A stretch of DNA of 64,000 bases from Thioalkalivibrio sp. AKL19 (GTDB lineage Bacteria; Pseudomonadota; Gammaproteobacteria; Ectothiorhodospirales; Ectothiorhodospiraceae), in assembly GCF_000420165.1 (NCBI RefSeq), contig NZ_ATUK01000011.1:186001-250000 (forward strand), given 5' to 3'. Position numbers and translations under genes: made by a program. The notes below the pieces were generated by a model. The model was not told where the DNA came from, did no database searches, and saw nothing but the letters and a program-made list of their open reading frames with translations. Positions 17,070 through 24,963 of this stretch are shown here, one piece after another (position 1 is the stretch's first letter; every line of letters begins with the position of its first letter).

Positions 17070-18024
17070 CTACCCCTGCGGCAGGAGTCCCCATCGTCGC
17101 GCACGGTACAGGTTCGCCAGGGCGAACAGGCTGTGCAGCTGCGCGGTGTTCTTCTTGAGGCCCCGGTAACGCACCTTGCGATACCCGAACAGGTTCTTCA
17201 GCACATGGAACGGATGCTCCACGATCGAACGCAACTGGGCCTTCTGTCGTTCATCGGCCCGCACCTGATCGCGTTCCGGGCCGTCTTGCATTGCGCGTAC
17301 CGTGCCGCGCTTGCGCGCGATGTGCGTCTCCGGACGATGCCCGTTCAGGCGTTTCTCCGCACCGATGTAACCGGCATCGCCATGCAGGCTGGCTTCCTCG
17401 CCGTGGAGCAGTTCCGGCACCTGCGATACATCGGAGACGTTCGCCGCCGTGCCCTTCACGGTGTGAACCAGGCCGGTGACGACATCGGCCCCGATATGCG
17501 CCTTCATCCCGAAGTACCACTGGTTGCCCTTCTTCGCTTGGTGCATCTCCGGATCGCGGGCCTTCTTCTCGTTCTTGGTCGAGGGCGAGGCCGCGATCAG
17601 GGTGGCATCCACCACCGTGCCCTCGCGCAGCATCAGTCCCCGCTGCTGCAGATGGGCGTTGATCCGGTCGAAGATTACCTGGGTCAGGTTGTGCTGCTCC
17701 AGAAGCCGGCGGAACTGCAGCAGGGTCGTAGCATCCGGGGCGTCTTCGCGGCTCAGGTCGATCCCGACAAAGCTCCGGATCGCCCGACTGTCATAGACCG
17801 AATCTTCGATCCTTCCGTCCGACAGGCTGAAGCACTGATCCGCCACATACATCCGCAGCAACCGTTCCAGACCCATCGGCGGACGGCCCCGCTTCCCCTT
17901 CGGGTAGTGCGGTTCGATCGCCTCCACCACCGCCGCCCAAGGCGTGATCGCATAGAAACCGGTCCCACCGCGTCTGCTTGCGCTTGGCGGAATACTCAAG
18001 ATCGGAACGGCTGCGCTGGGGCAT
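17070..18024 (-). pseudogene. IS5-family transposase, frameshifted
   Basis: The expected N-terminus (MPQRSRSDLEYSAKRKQTRW, from the ATG at 18024) runs in one frame to about 17960, while the rest (AITPWAAVVEAIEPHYPKG onward) continues in another. Only 13 bases separate the codons for the Phe of DRF and the Pro of PWA, where I would expect roughly eight codons, so a short out-of-frame deletion of around 11 bases is likely. The catalytic part is otherwise intact: VVDATLIAAS (first Asp), LHGDAGYIGAEKR (second Asp) and RSIVEHPFHVLK (Glu region). An upstream out-of-frame start gives a longer fused ORF (to 18098) with an alien N-terminus. Probably inactive. Confidence 0.75.
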
Positions 18025-18281
18025 CGGTCGTCACCTCGGGCAGAACGCCTGGCGCCATTATCCCAAACCCGTTCGTCGGGCGGGAGCGGCGGCGGCATAA
18101 ATCAATGTTTCCCTACGTGCTCGTGTGCGCAGCTGATAGCGAGCTAACTGGTTCTTGCATGTTGACTCTTGCGCGGTGGTGTGGGGATCGGTTCCAGTCG
18201 CAGGAGTATGGTTCAAGTACTATATGACCCGTGCGCCCTTGTCCCACGGTAATTCCTGAGGAACGAATTCATGACGCCTGG

Positions 18282-19481
18282 CTACCCCCGTTCGCCCCAG
18301 GCAGACCGTATCGTGTTCCGATACAGCTTCCGTAATTGACGAATCTTGTATCGTAGCTCTGGAGTTCTGGCGCTGGCTGCGATTCGCGCCTTCAAGGGGG
18401 CGCGGAATCGGTACAGCTTCATCGCCTCCTGTAATTCTTTATCGTATGTTCTTCGTCCTCGAGTGGTTTCAGCAATATATCGAATTCGGTGCTTGTTATA
18501 GATGTCGAGATTGAAGGCTTCGGTGAATTTGTCCAGGGTTCCTATTATTTCCAGGCAAAGGAGTGTCCTGAGGCATTTCTCACAGCGCGAGCAGTTCTCC
18601 CCCTTTTCATTGGTTACGCATACGTCCAAGCCCTTTCGCGCGGTTCGGTTCTCTCCGATTGCCACTGTCTTCTGAACCCGGTTGAGCTCGCCACCCACGG
18701 GAAGTATCTCGATGGATTCAGTTCCTAGGATGGGCAGCAAGACAGGGTCTGTGTGCGCGATCGAGCCCGTTTGTCCAACAAATGTACTCGCATACGGATA
18801 GGCTGAAGAGTACAAGAATCGGGACGTTCTCTCCTGAAAGAGAAGTGCTGTCGCGCTGTTCCTTACCGAATGCGTCTGTACAAAGTCAATTTCTTTCGAT
18901 ACGTGGAAGAAGTCGTCCATATTTGAGTCAATCGGAACCAGTTCGAACCCCTCCTGGGATGCTTTTTGTTTTAGGTTTTCATATCGCTCGATGAACTCAT
19001 TCGTATTGGATCGTTTTTGCGACCCTACATTGTGGTAGGTCAAAAAGGAGAGCCCAAACCCCTGCGGCGCATTGTCAGGATGGTATTGCGTCAGAGTGCA
19101 GAAGGAGTCCACCCCAGCGGAAAAGCCTGTCGCAACTAGCCCGTCTCCATGGTGCGGAGGACGTGGCGCGGGGGTTGCTTTGACCTTAACCTGTGTGAGG
19201 TAGGGCGCAATAGCCAGAAGGATCGTTTGAATTGGGCCGTTAAGGTTTCGGAGAAGCTTTTCGGATACGGTGGTGGAGAGATGGATATCTTCGCCTAAGG
19301 CCATGGCGGGGATGATAAGGGCGAGCGCGGCTGCGTCCGATGCTTCGGATATCATTTCGGCGTAACGGTGGAGCGTGCGGAAATATAGGGTGCCGGGCAG
19401 TCGTGGATGGTGAACCGTGGTTTCGAAAACGGCCCAGCCATCTTCTTCGCGTTTTTCCATTTGGGCGACGTGGATGGTCAT
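18282..19481 (-). CDS. QueC-like PP-loop ATPase of unknown function
   Basis: 399 residues. Two features stand out. ATGFSAGVDSFCTL carries a PP-loop (SAGVDS, residues 121-126) as in ATP-pyrophosphatases. C288-x8-C297-x2-C300-x2-C303 (through GENCSRCEKC) matches the zinc-binding spacing of QueC, the preQ0 synthase. The first ~110 residues are an extra domain not seen in QueC. QueC adenylates a carboxylate and amidates it; by analogy this enzyme may amidate or otherwise activate a carboxylate on a sugar. It starts on the stop of the pyruvyltransferase gene (4-bp overlap), so the two act together. Base composition is clearly lower in GC than the surrounding core. No queuosine genes are nearby. 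Confidence 0.7.
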   Translation of the reverse strand: MTIHVAQMEKREEDGWAVFETTVHHPRLPGTLYFRTLHRYAEMISEASDAAALALIIPAMALGEDIHLSTTVSEKLLRNLNGPIQTILLAIAPYLTQVKVKATPAPRPPHHGDGLVATGFSAGVDSFCTLTQYHPDNAPQGFGLSFLTYHNVGSQKRSNTNEFIERYENLKQKASQEGFELVPIDSNMDDFFHVSKEIDFVQTHSVRNSATALLFQERTSRFLYSSAYPYASTFVGQTGSIAHTDPVLLPILGTESIEILPVGGELNRVQKTVAIGENRTARKGLDVCVTNEKGENCSRCEKCLRTLLCLEIIGTLDKFTEAFNLDIYNKHRIRYIAETTRGRRTYDKELQEAMKLYRFRAPLKARIAASARTPELRYKIRQLRKLYRNTIRSAWGERG

Positions 19482-20356
19482 GAAACTGTTCCGTAGTGGT
19501 GGTTTCCGGTTTCGCTATGTGATCTGGAGTTGAATTCGTCGATCTTTTTTTCTATGCGTCTAACACGGTCCTGAAGAATGCCTTCGCTACTGAGTTGGAA
19601 AGACCCTTTCTGCGAGAGCTGTTGCAGCTTTCGAGAGAAGGTATAAGCCTTAATGCGTGCAAGCAGCCAGCCATGGGGTGACCGGTGGGCGTGAGACCAT
19701 ATCGTTGGCAGCTTGTGGAAGCGGATGTCAGTCTGAATACTGGCGGACCAGTCGTACCACTTGCTCAGTAACATTTGTCGGTTTGTAATCACGGGAAGCC
19801 ACGGTACGCGAAGTGCGTCGGCGGTGATCGCGCCGTGCATGGCGGAGCAGATGAGCTTGCGGGATCGTCCGATCTGATCGATTACGCTGTCGCAAGGGGC
19901 TTCCGGGTGAATGAAATGAACGCCGGCCTGCTCGCAAAGCTGGCTCATTCGTTTGGAGAAAAGGGCGTGATGCGGCATGAAGGCGCAGTCGATATCCTTT
20001 TTGCGGTTGAGGTCTTCGGTGCGGTGGAGGAGGATGCCGGGATCAGAGATGGCGAGTTTCGGGTCCAGGTTCAGGGAGGCGGCGGTCAAGGGACCCCGTA
20101 CGAAGTGGACCGTCCAGCGCGCGATGGCTTCTGCAGGGACCGTTCCATAACCGAGGCCGCTGCCGAAGATGTGGAGAGTGCCCGAGGTGGGCAGGCGTTC
20201 GTTGAGCAAGGTGCCAATGCCGACAAACACCTCGTCGGATCCCGGCTCAGTCTCCAGTGGCGTATCGATGAAGCGTGGCCAGAGGTAGTCGTTAAGAGCG
20301 TCCCCAAAGTTGGGGTGTTTACGATAGCTGTAGAGATACATCTCTGGCTCCAGCAC
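19478..20356 (-). CDS. Polysaccharide pyruvyl transferase family protein
   Basis: 292 residues; an internal ATG at 20341 (MYLYSYRKHPNFGD) is an equally good start. Family markers (PF04230): HPNFGDALNDYLWP, GSGLGYGTVP, FVRGPLTAASL, and the C-terminal SAMHGAITADALRVPW. These enzymes transfer a pyruvate ketal from phosphoenolpyruvate to a sugar, adding a negative charge to the polysaccharide. It overlaps the QueC-like gene downstream by ATGA. Together with the divergent glycosyltransferase at 20451 it forms a small GC-poor cassette, likely gained by transfer. Confidence 0.85.
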   Translation of the reverse strand: MLEPEMYLYSYRKHPNFGDALNDYLWPRFIDTPLETEPGSDEVFVGIGTLLNERLPTSGTLHIFGSGLGYGTVPAEAIARWTVHFVRGPLTAASLNLDPKLAISDPGILLHRTEDLNRKKDIDCAFMPHHALFSKRMSQLCEQAGVHFIHPEAPCDSVIDQIGRSRKLICSAMHGAITADALRVPWLPVITNRQMLLSKWYDWSASIQTDIRFHKLPTIWSHAHRSPHGWLLARIKAYTFSRKLQQLSQKGSFQLSSEGILQDRVRRIEKKIDEFNSRSHSETGNHHYGTVS

Positions 20357-20450
20357 AATCCGGTGGAATGCCTCCCGGATGTTGGGTTTGCATGAAATGG
20401 CGGTGAGCGCGACGTGCTAGCCGCTTGATCCCCATGATGGAGTAGTCGCC

Positions 20451-21461
20451 TTGTCCGAGAATCCTTTGAAGGTCGCTGTGGTTATCCCGTACTTTCAGCG
20501 AGAGCGCGGTCTTTTGCGCCGTTGTGTCCAATCGGTGCTCGATTGGCGGGCTGGACTTTCGATATGCGTGATTGTGGTTGACGATGGTTCGCCCTTGCCG
20601 GCTGACCAAGAGATCGGGGACCTCCTGGATGATGGAGAGATCGTGATCGTCCGAAAGGAAAATGGCGGACCGGGTGCGGCAAGAAACACCGGTCTGGATC
20701 ATGTGCCTCGCGACACACCGTTTGTGGCATTTCTCGATTCGGATGATCAGTGGATTGGGCCGTTTCTGGGAGATGCGGTTCGCGCGCTCGGCCGGGGCTT
20801 CGACCTGTTTATTGGCGATACGCAACGAACAGGGATTTCCAGAACGCGTTTCCAATGGGCGGATTCCCGGGAAGACAATATTCACCCGGAGGACCATCCA
20901 CTGATCGATGCGGAGCATGAGCTTTACGAGTTTTCTGGCGACTTTTTCGATCTCCTGGTACGTCGAAGCAGCATCATTAGTGCGAATGCCATGGCATATC
21001 GACTGGATCGTTTTTCCAGGAACCGGTTTCCAGAGGGTCTGATGCAGGGCGAGGATCGGTTCTTCAAGCTGCAACTGGGGCAATCGCTGCGACGCGTAGC
21101 ATTTTCGCCCCGTATTTATGCCGACGAAGGCGAGGGCGTGAATGTCTTCGACAAGTCGGGCTGGAAGACGGAAGGCTATCTTCGCCTGACATCCAACTAC
21201 ATTGCGCTCTCCCGCATGGTTCTTGAAGAGATTCGGCTGGATGAGAAGCAGCGGGCATTTGTGCGGGGACAGCTGGCGGACTCGCGGCGTTCTTTCGTCG
21301 CGGCCGTCTTGCACCAGCTGAGGCACCGTAAACCCCTGGACTGGTCTTTGGTGAGGGCGACGCTGCGTCGAGATCCGCTGGGGGCGGTCCTGTTCTTGCC
21401 GAACATCCTGGGCCTGGCCCTCGGACGCCTTGGACAAAAGGGTGGACGGCCAACGGCGTAA
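20451..21461 (+). CDS. GT2 family glycosyltransferase with TTG start
   Basis: 336 residues. The start is a TTG at 20451, supported by GGAG about nine bases upstream; the nearby ATGs at 20434 and 20437 are out of frame. VAVVIPYFQRERGLLRRCV, IVVDDGSPLP, GGPGAARNTGLD and FVAFLDSDDQW are standard GT-A signatures, and a later GEDRFFKLQLG corresponds to the acidic acceptor-site motif. It is transcribed away from the pyruvyltransferase pair and shares their lower GC content. It converges with the next gene, with only 14 bp between stops. Likely role: one sugar addition in a strain-variable glycan. Confidence 0.85.
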   Translation: MSENPLKVAVVIPYFQRERGLLRRCVQSVLDWRAGLSICVIVVDDGSPLPADQEIGDLLDDGEIVIVRKENGGPGAARNTGLDHVPRDTPFVAFLDSDDQWIGPFLGDAVRALGRGFDLFIGDTQRTGISRTRFQWADSREDNIHPEDHPLIDAEHELYEFSGDFFDLLVRRSSIISANAMAYRLDRFSRNRFPEGLMQGEDRFFKLQLGQSLRRVAFSPRIYADEGEGVNVFDKSGWKTEGYLRLTSNYIALSRMVLEEIRLDEKQRAFVRGQLADSRRSFVAAVLHQLRHRKPLDWSLVRATLRRDPLGAVLFLPNILGLALGRLGQKGGRPTA

Positions 21462-21475
21462 GCGATGTTGGGCGG

Positions 21476-23302
21476 CTAGCATGGCGCGTCCCGGTGCCGA
21501 CTGGGCCATTCGAGTGTCAGTTCGGACATGTAAGTGCCTCTCAGGATGCTTTCGGGGCTCTGGCAAAACGCCATGCCACCGGCAATGGCGGAGGGCAAGG
21601 GCGTCTCGTGCCAGTCGCCAGATGAGTAATCGTGCTGGGCTCCGTTTACGGCTTGTCTGAACCCGCGATTCACCCGTCGCGTGTCGGTGACAGCGTGTCC
21701 GCCTGGGTTCAGGAGGGTGAGACCCTGCCGACCGCCGTATTCGAGGTTCAGCCGTTGCACGATGCAAGGCTTCTTCAGGGAAATGATCAGGGTGACAGTG
21801 CCGACGACGTCCCGGTATGTTGCTCTCCGCAGGGCGGCGCGCCGGCCTAATGCGCCATCCAGCAACCGCCAGTCGAGTGCTGCCAGGGTTCGCGCCGGTA
21901 GGCTTGTGTCGGCAAGGCGAAGCAAAGGGCGCGGGTGTCCCGAGAGCGTTACTCGCAAGCGTTCTTCCGAAGCCTCGCTTTCACACTGTTCGAAGTCCGT
22001 GAGTCCGAACAGGCGGTCGTCGATCAGGAACACGGGCGTCCAGCCCGCCAGGGCGGGAGCGTGCAGCAGGGCTTTTGCGGGTATTCGGGCAGGCGCGGGA
22101 CAAAGCACGTTCCCTTGCCAGGTCACGTGCAATGGCACGCCACCGGCATAGCGCAGCTCCACGGTGTCGCGGCTGAAGGCCTGTGGAGGCTGCCCGTGCG
22201 TAGCGACCAGGGCAAGGGTGGCAGACGGTGTCCCGGCCCGGAGAAGCTCGGTCCCGATGTGGGCTGGCTGTGCGGCCTCGAGCGCATCGAGGTGGACGGC
22301 ATGCTTGCGATCAGGGCGGTTCGTGCGACAGCGCGCCCATGCGACTATGGCCGCGGCCCAGGCGTTGTAGACCGACAGATGCATGTAGGGGTCCCAGCCT
22401 GTGCCCGAAATGGCGGTATCGGCGGGGTTCAGTGCCAGGAAGCCATCGGGTCGAATCTGGTCGGACCAGCGCCCAAGAAGGCCGCTCAACATCCGTCCGG
22501 ATGCGGTGTCCTGGTGTGCGTCAGTTGCGGCCCCGAGCAGTAGCAGGCTCGCTACCAGACAGGCATCTCCAAAGAGCGCATGGCTGCTCCGGCCGAGGCC
22601 GCCAGCATGGCCGTGGCCGTCCCACACGTAGAGGCTCCATCGCAGCAGGCGCTCGATGGTGGGCCGCCATGCTTCCGGTTCGCCAAGCTCCGCGGCCATG
22701 ACCGCCACGAATAACGCTTTGTGATGATAGGCCGCGGGTGTGGCCCCGCGTGCCGGTGTGCCGGGGCGGGCCGGGTAATCAACGAAGGCGCCTGAAGGGG
22801 TTGTCCAGCGGTCAACGAGTCCGCGCAGGCGCGCATGCGCCCGGGGTTCGGCCTTGCCGTTGGCCTCCTGCAGTTCGCACAGCCGGGCCAGCAAGGTCCA
22901 ATTGTTGGATGGATAACGGCGCGCCAACTTGCAGCCTTGAGCCAATGCCCGGCTGTGCGCCACTTCGCTTGCCGGTGCCCCGGATCGCTCGAGGTGCTCC
23001 GCGAGCAGGTTCAGCAGGAAGCGGTTGAACGGGGCGTGCCCGGTCTGTTGCGCGGGCAGGGTCTCCCATGCCTCCAGGGGGTGCCGCCACATCCGCGAGT
23101 CGGGCCCATCCAGGATTGCAAGCGCGAGAGCGGCACCGGTTTGGCCGTAGTGATCTGCGGGTGTGGGGGCTTCATCGACTGGATCGTGCAAGCCACAGCC
23201 GGGCCGGATGTGTGTGCGTAATGCAGCGGCGAGCGTGTCGAGACAAAGGTCCAACCCGGGTACTACCGGGTTGGAGGGAGGGATGATCGGTATGGCCCCC
23301 AT
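21476..23302 (-). CDS. Putative alpha-toroid polysaccharide-processing protein, unknown
   Basis: 608 residues, not confidently recognised. The first ~350 residues are helical with aromatic repeats (NNWTLLARLCEL, YHHKALFVAVMAAELG, YMHLSVYNAWAAAIV), resembling the (alpha/alpha)6 toroid of polysaccharide lyases and unsaturated-glycan hydrolases. The rest looks beta-rich, as in the C-terminal sandwich of heparinase II/III-like proteins. No signal peptide is evident, so it may be cytoplasmic. It lies 22 bp upstream of the O-antigen-ligase-like gene's stop on the same strand, so the two may be one transcript. Function in glycan trimming is only a suggestion. Confidence 0.55.
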   Translation of the reverse strand: MGAIPIIPPSNPVVPGLDLCLDTLAAALRTHIRPGCGLHDPVDEAPTPADHYGQTGAALALAILDGPDSRMWRHPLEAWETLPAQQTGHAPFNRFLLNLLAEHLERSGAPASEVAHSRALAQGCKLARRYPSNNWTLLARLCELQEANGKAEPRAHARLRGLVDRWTTPSGAFVDYPARPGTPARGATPAAYHHKALFVAVMAAELGEPEAWRPTIERLLRWSLYVWDGHGHAGGLGRSSHALFGDACLVASLLLLGAATDAHQDTASGRMLSGLLGRWSDQIRPDGFLALNPADTAISGTGWDPYMHLSVYNAWAAAIVAWARCRTNRPDRKHAVHLDALEAAQPAHIGTELLRAGTPSATLALVATHGQPPQAFSRDTVELRYAGGVPLHVTWQGNVLCPAPARIPAKALLHAPALAGWTPVFLIDDRLFGLTDFEQCESEASEERLRVTLSGHPRPLLRLADTSLPARTLAALDWRLLDGALGRRAALRRATYRDVVGTVTLIISLKKPCIVQRLNLEYGGRQGLTLLNPGGHAVTDTRRVNRGFRQAVNGAQHDYSSGDWHETPLPSAIAGGMAFCQSPESILRGTYMSELTLEWPSRHRDAPC

Positions 23303-23324
23303 CAGGTCTGCATCCGCAATCGAG

Positions 23325-24758
23325 TCAGCCCCTGGACGATGACGGCCCCATCAGGGTGCCGGACATCACCGTGTCCTTGTCTGCGCGGACTGGGTTGGGT
23401 TCGGGATCCGGACCCGAGGCTGGTTCCGGCTCCATGGGCCGACTGGCTGCCGGGGCCGTGGCCGCTTGTGGGGCCTGTTCCAGTTCCCTGCGCATGATGA
23501 CGGCCAGGGCGACAAAGGCATATAGCAGGTTGAAGTAGGCGACATCCAGGAAGATGCCGGATATCAGATAGCCCACGAGCCCAATCTGCAGGGCCCATGC
23601 GTATTCCGAAAGCCAGACTTCTCCCGTTTGTTGGCGCGCCGATCGCCGGATCCGATTGAAGGTCTGAAACGTGAAGGCGATCAGTAGCAGGAATACGGCC
23701 AGGCCGCCGAATCCGTGCTGCCCCAGTATCCCGAAGTACACGCTGTGGGGGGACAGTACGTGGCGCCAGCCACCCTCGAAATTGGCATAACTAATCCACC
23801 ACTCATAACCTAGCGCTGTGTTGCGGAAGCCCATGCCAGTGAGCGGTCGTTCCAGCGCCATGTTCCAGGCCACGCCCCAGGACTGGATGCGTTGCATGGC
23901 GGATGTGTCTTCCTCGTAGGTCTCGATCGTCTGCCAGCGCTCGACCAGTGGCTCCGGTGCAGTGACGCCGACCACCGCTATCAGGAAAAAGCCGACGCCG
24001 ACCATCAGCCATTTTTTCTGCATGTGCCAGAAGAGCAGGGGCACGATCGCGAGCAGGCCGACAAACGCCCCGCGCGAGTGGGTGGCGAGGATCGCGATTG
24101 CGGTGAGCCAGAAGACGCCGTACAGGAACCAGCTAATGGGGCGCGAGAATCGACGGAGCAGGTCGAATCCCAGGTCGACCCACTGGTGATGGAACATGCG
24201 CGCGCTTGCCAGGATGAGTGGCAGCACCATGAGCATGGCCAGGCCGATGTAGGTATTGCCGGAAAGGTAGGAGCCAACGGGCCCAAGGACCATGTGAGCC
24301 CCGCCCGTCTGGATGGCGAAGATGCCGCCCTTGAATCCGTAGAAGGCGAGCGAGGCGGTGATCACCAGCAGCAGCCAGACAATGCGGCGCTCGCCGTAGA
24401 TCAGCAGGGGGGTGATGAAGGTGATCAGCAGGATCTTCATGAAGTGGATCCAGAAGTCCCAGGCGCCACTGGAATTCACCGCGAAGTGGCTGGTCATCGC
24501 GAAATACGCCGCCAGCGCGAACAGCATCACCGTCTCGCGGGTGAACGGAAACGGCTTGCGATCCTTTGCCAGGAACAGTGCGACCAGGGTCGCCCCGCCA
24601 AGGTAGGTGGCGAGGGGGGCCCCGCGCATGAAGGTCCACGCATGCCACTGGGGCGCAAAGAGCCCGACCCAGAACCAGGCCAGGATGCCGATCCACGCGT
24701 AGCGCACGATCAGGGGCACGAGCACGACGACGATCAGGGCGAGCAGGTAATCACGCAT
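23325..24758 (-). CDS. Putative O-glycosylation ligase, exosortase A-associated
   Basis: 477 residues, with about ten membrane segments. MRDYLLALIVVVLVPLIV, the N-terminal FWVGLFAPQWHAWTFMRG and FGGLAVFLLLIAF near the end match the O-antigen-ligase-like family specific to exosortase A loci (TIGR03097, from memory). The central Wzy_C region (TETYEEDTSAMQRIQSW-type loop, GMGFRNTALGYEW, SPHSVYFGILGQHG) includes the conserved His in the periplasmic loop. The last ~50 residues are a Pro/Glu-rich cytoplasmic tail. It probably joins polysaccharide to a lipid or protein acceptor on the periplasmic face. Confidence 0.88.
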   Translation of the reverse strand: MRDYLLALIVVVLVPLIVRYAWIGILAWFWVGLFAPQWHAWTFMRGAPLATYLGGATLVALFLAKDRKPFPFTRETVMLFALAAYFAMTSHFAVNSSGAWDFWIHFMKILLITFITPLLIYGERRIVWLLLVITASLAFYGFKGGIFAIQTGGAHMVLGPVGSYLSGNTYIGLAMLMVLPLILASARMFHHQWVDLGFDLLRRFSRPISWFLYGVFWLTAIAILATHSRGAFVGLLAIVPLLFWHMQKKWLMVGVGFFLIAVVGVTAPEPLVERWQTIETYEEDTSAMQRIQSWGVAWNMALERPLTGMGFRNTALGYEWWISYANFEGGWRHVLSPHSVYFGILGQHGFGGLAVFLLLIAFTFQTFNRIRRSARQQTGEVWLSEYAWALQIGLVGYLISGIFLDVAYFNLLYAFVALAVIMRRELEQAPQAATAPAASRPMEPEPASGPDPEPNPVRADKDTVMSGTLMGPSSSRG

Positions 24759-24963
24759 GCAGTTCGAACCTCGCGCCGCTATGGCCGGGACGGACGGAAA
24801 AGGGATGGCTCATGGCGCGTCTTTTCGGATGTTACACGCGGCGAGAGGCATTTAAGGCCGGGCCGACGAACGGACTACTAACGCTGCGGCCGGGTCGCGG
24901 CCAGCGGTGCAAAGTGCGTGGGGTATGATCGACCCGTCAGTCTCCGAGATCCCTTGGCGCCGA

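Larger units (their letters stand above)
16925..18112 (-). mobile_element. IS5-type insertion sequence, degraded
   Basis: About 1.19 kb, bounded by imperfect terminal inverted repeats: 16925-16941 (GGAAACACTGATCAATG) and, on the minus strand, 18112-18096 (GGAAACATTGATTTATG), 14 of 17 matching. Flanking tetramers are CTAA (16921-16924) and CTAC (18113-18116): the first three bases agree and fit the YTAR-type target of IS5 elements, but the duplication is not exact, so there has been mutation or rearrangement. It encodes one DDE transposase that is frameshifted near its N-terminus. It lies in the GC-poor insert between the phosphotransferase and PP-loop genes. Confidence 0.8.

Noticed and set aside
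17070-18098. Intact 342-codon transposase
   Set aside because: Its first ~45 residues come from an out-of-frame upstream start; the true family N-terminus lies in another frame, so the gene is treated as frameshifted.
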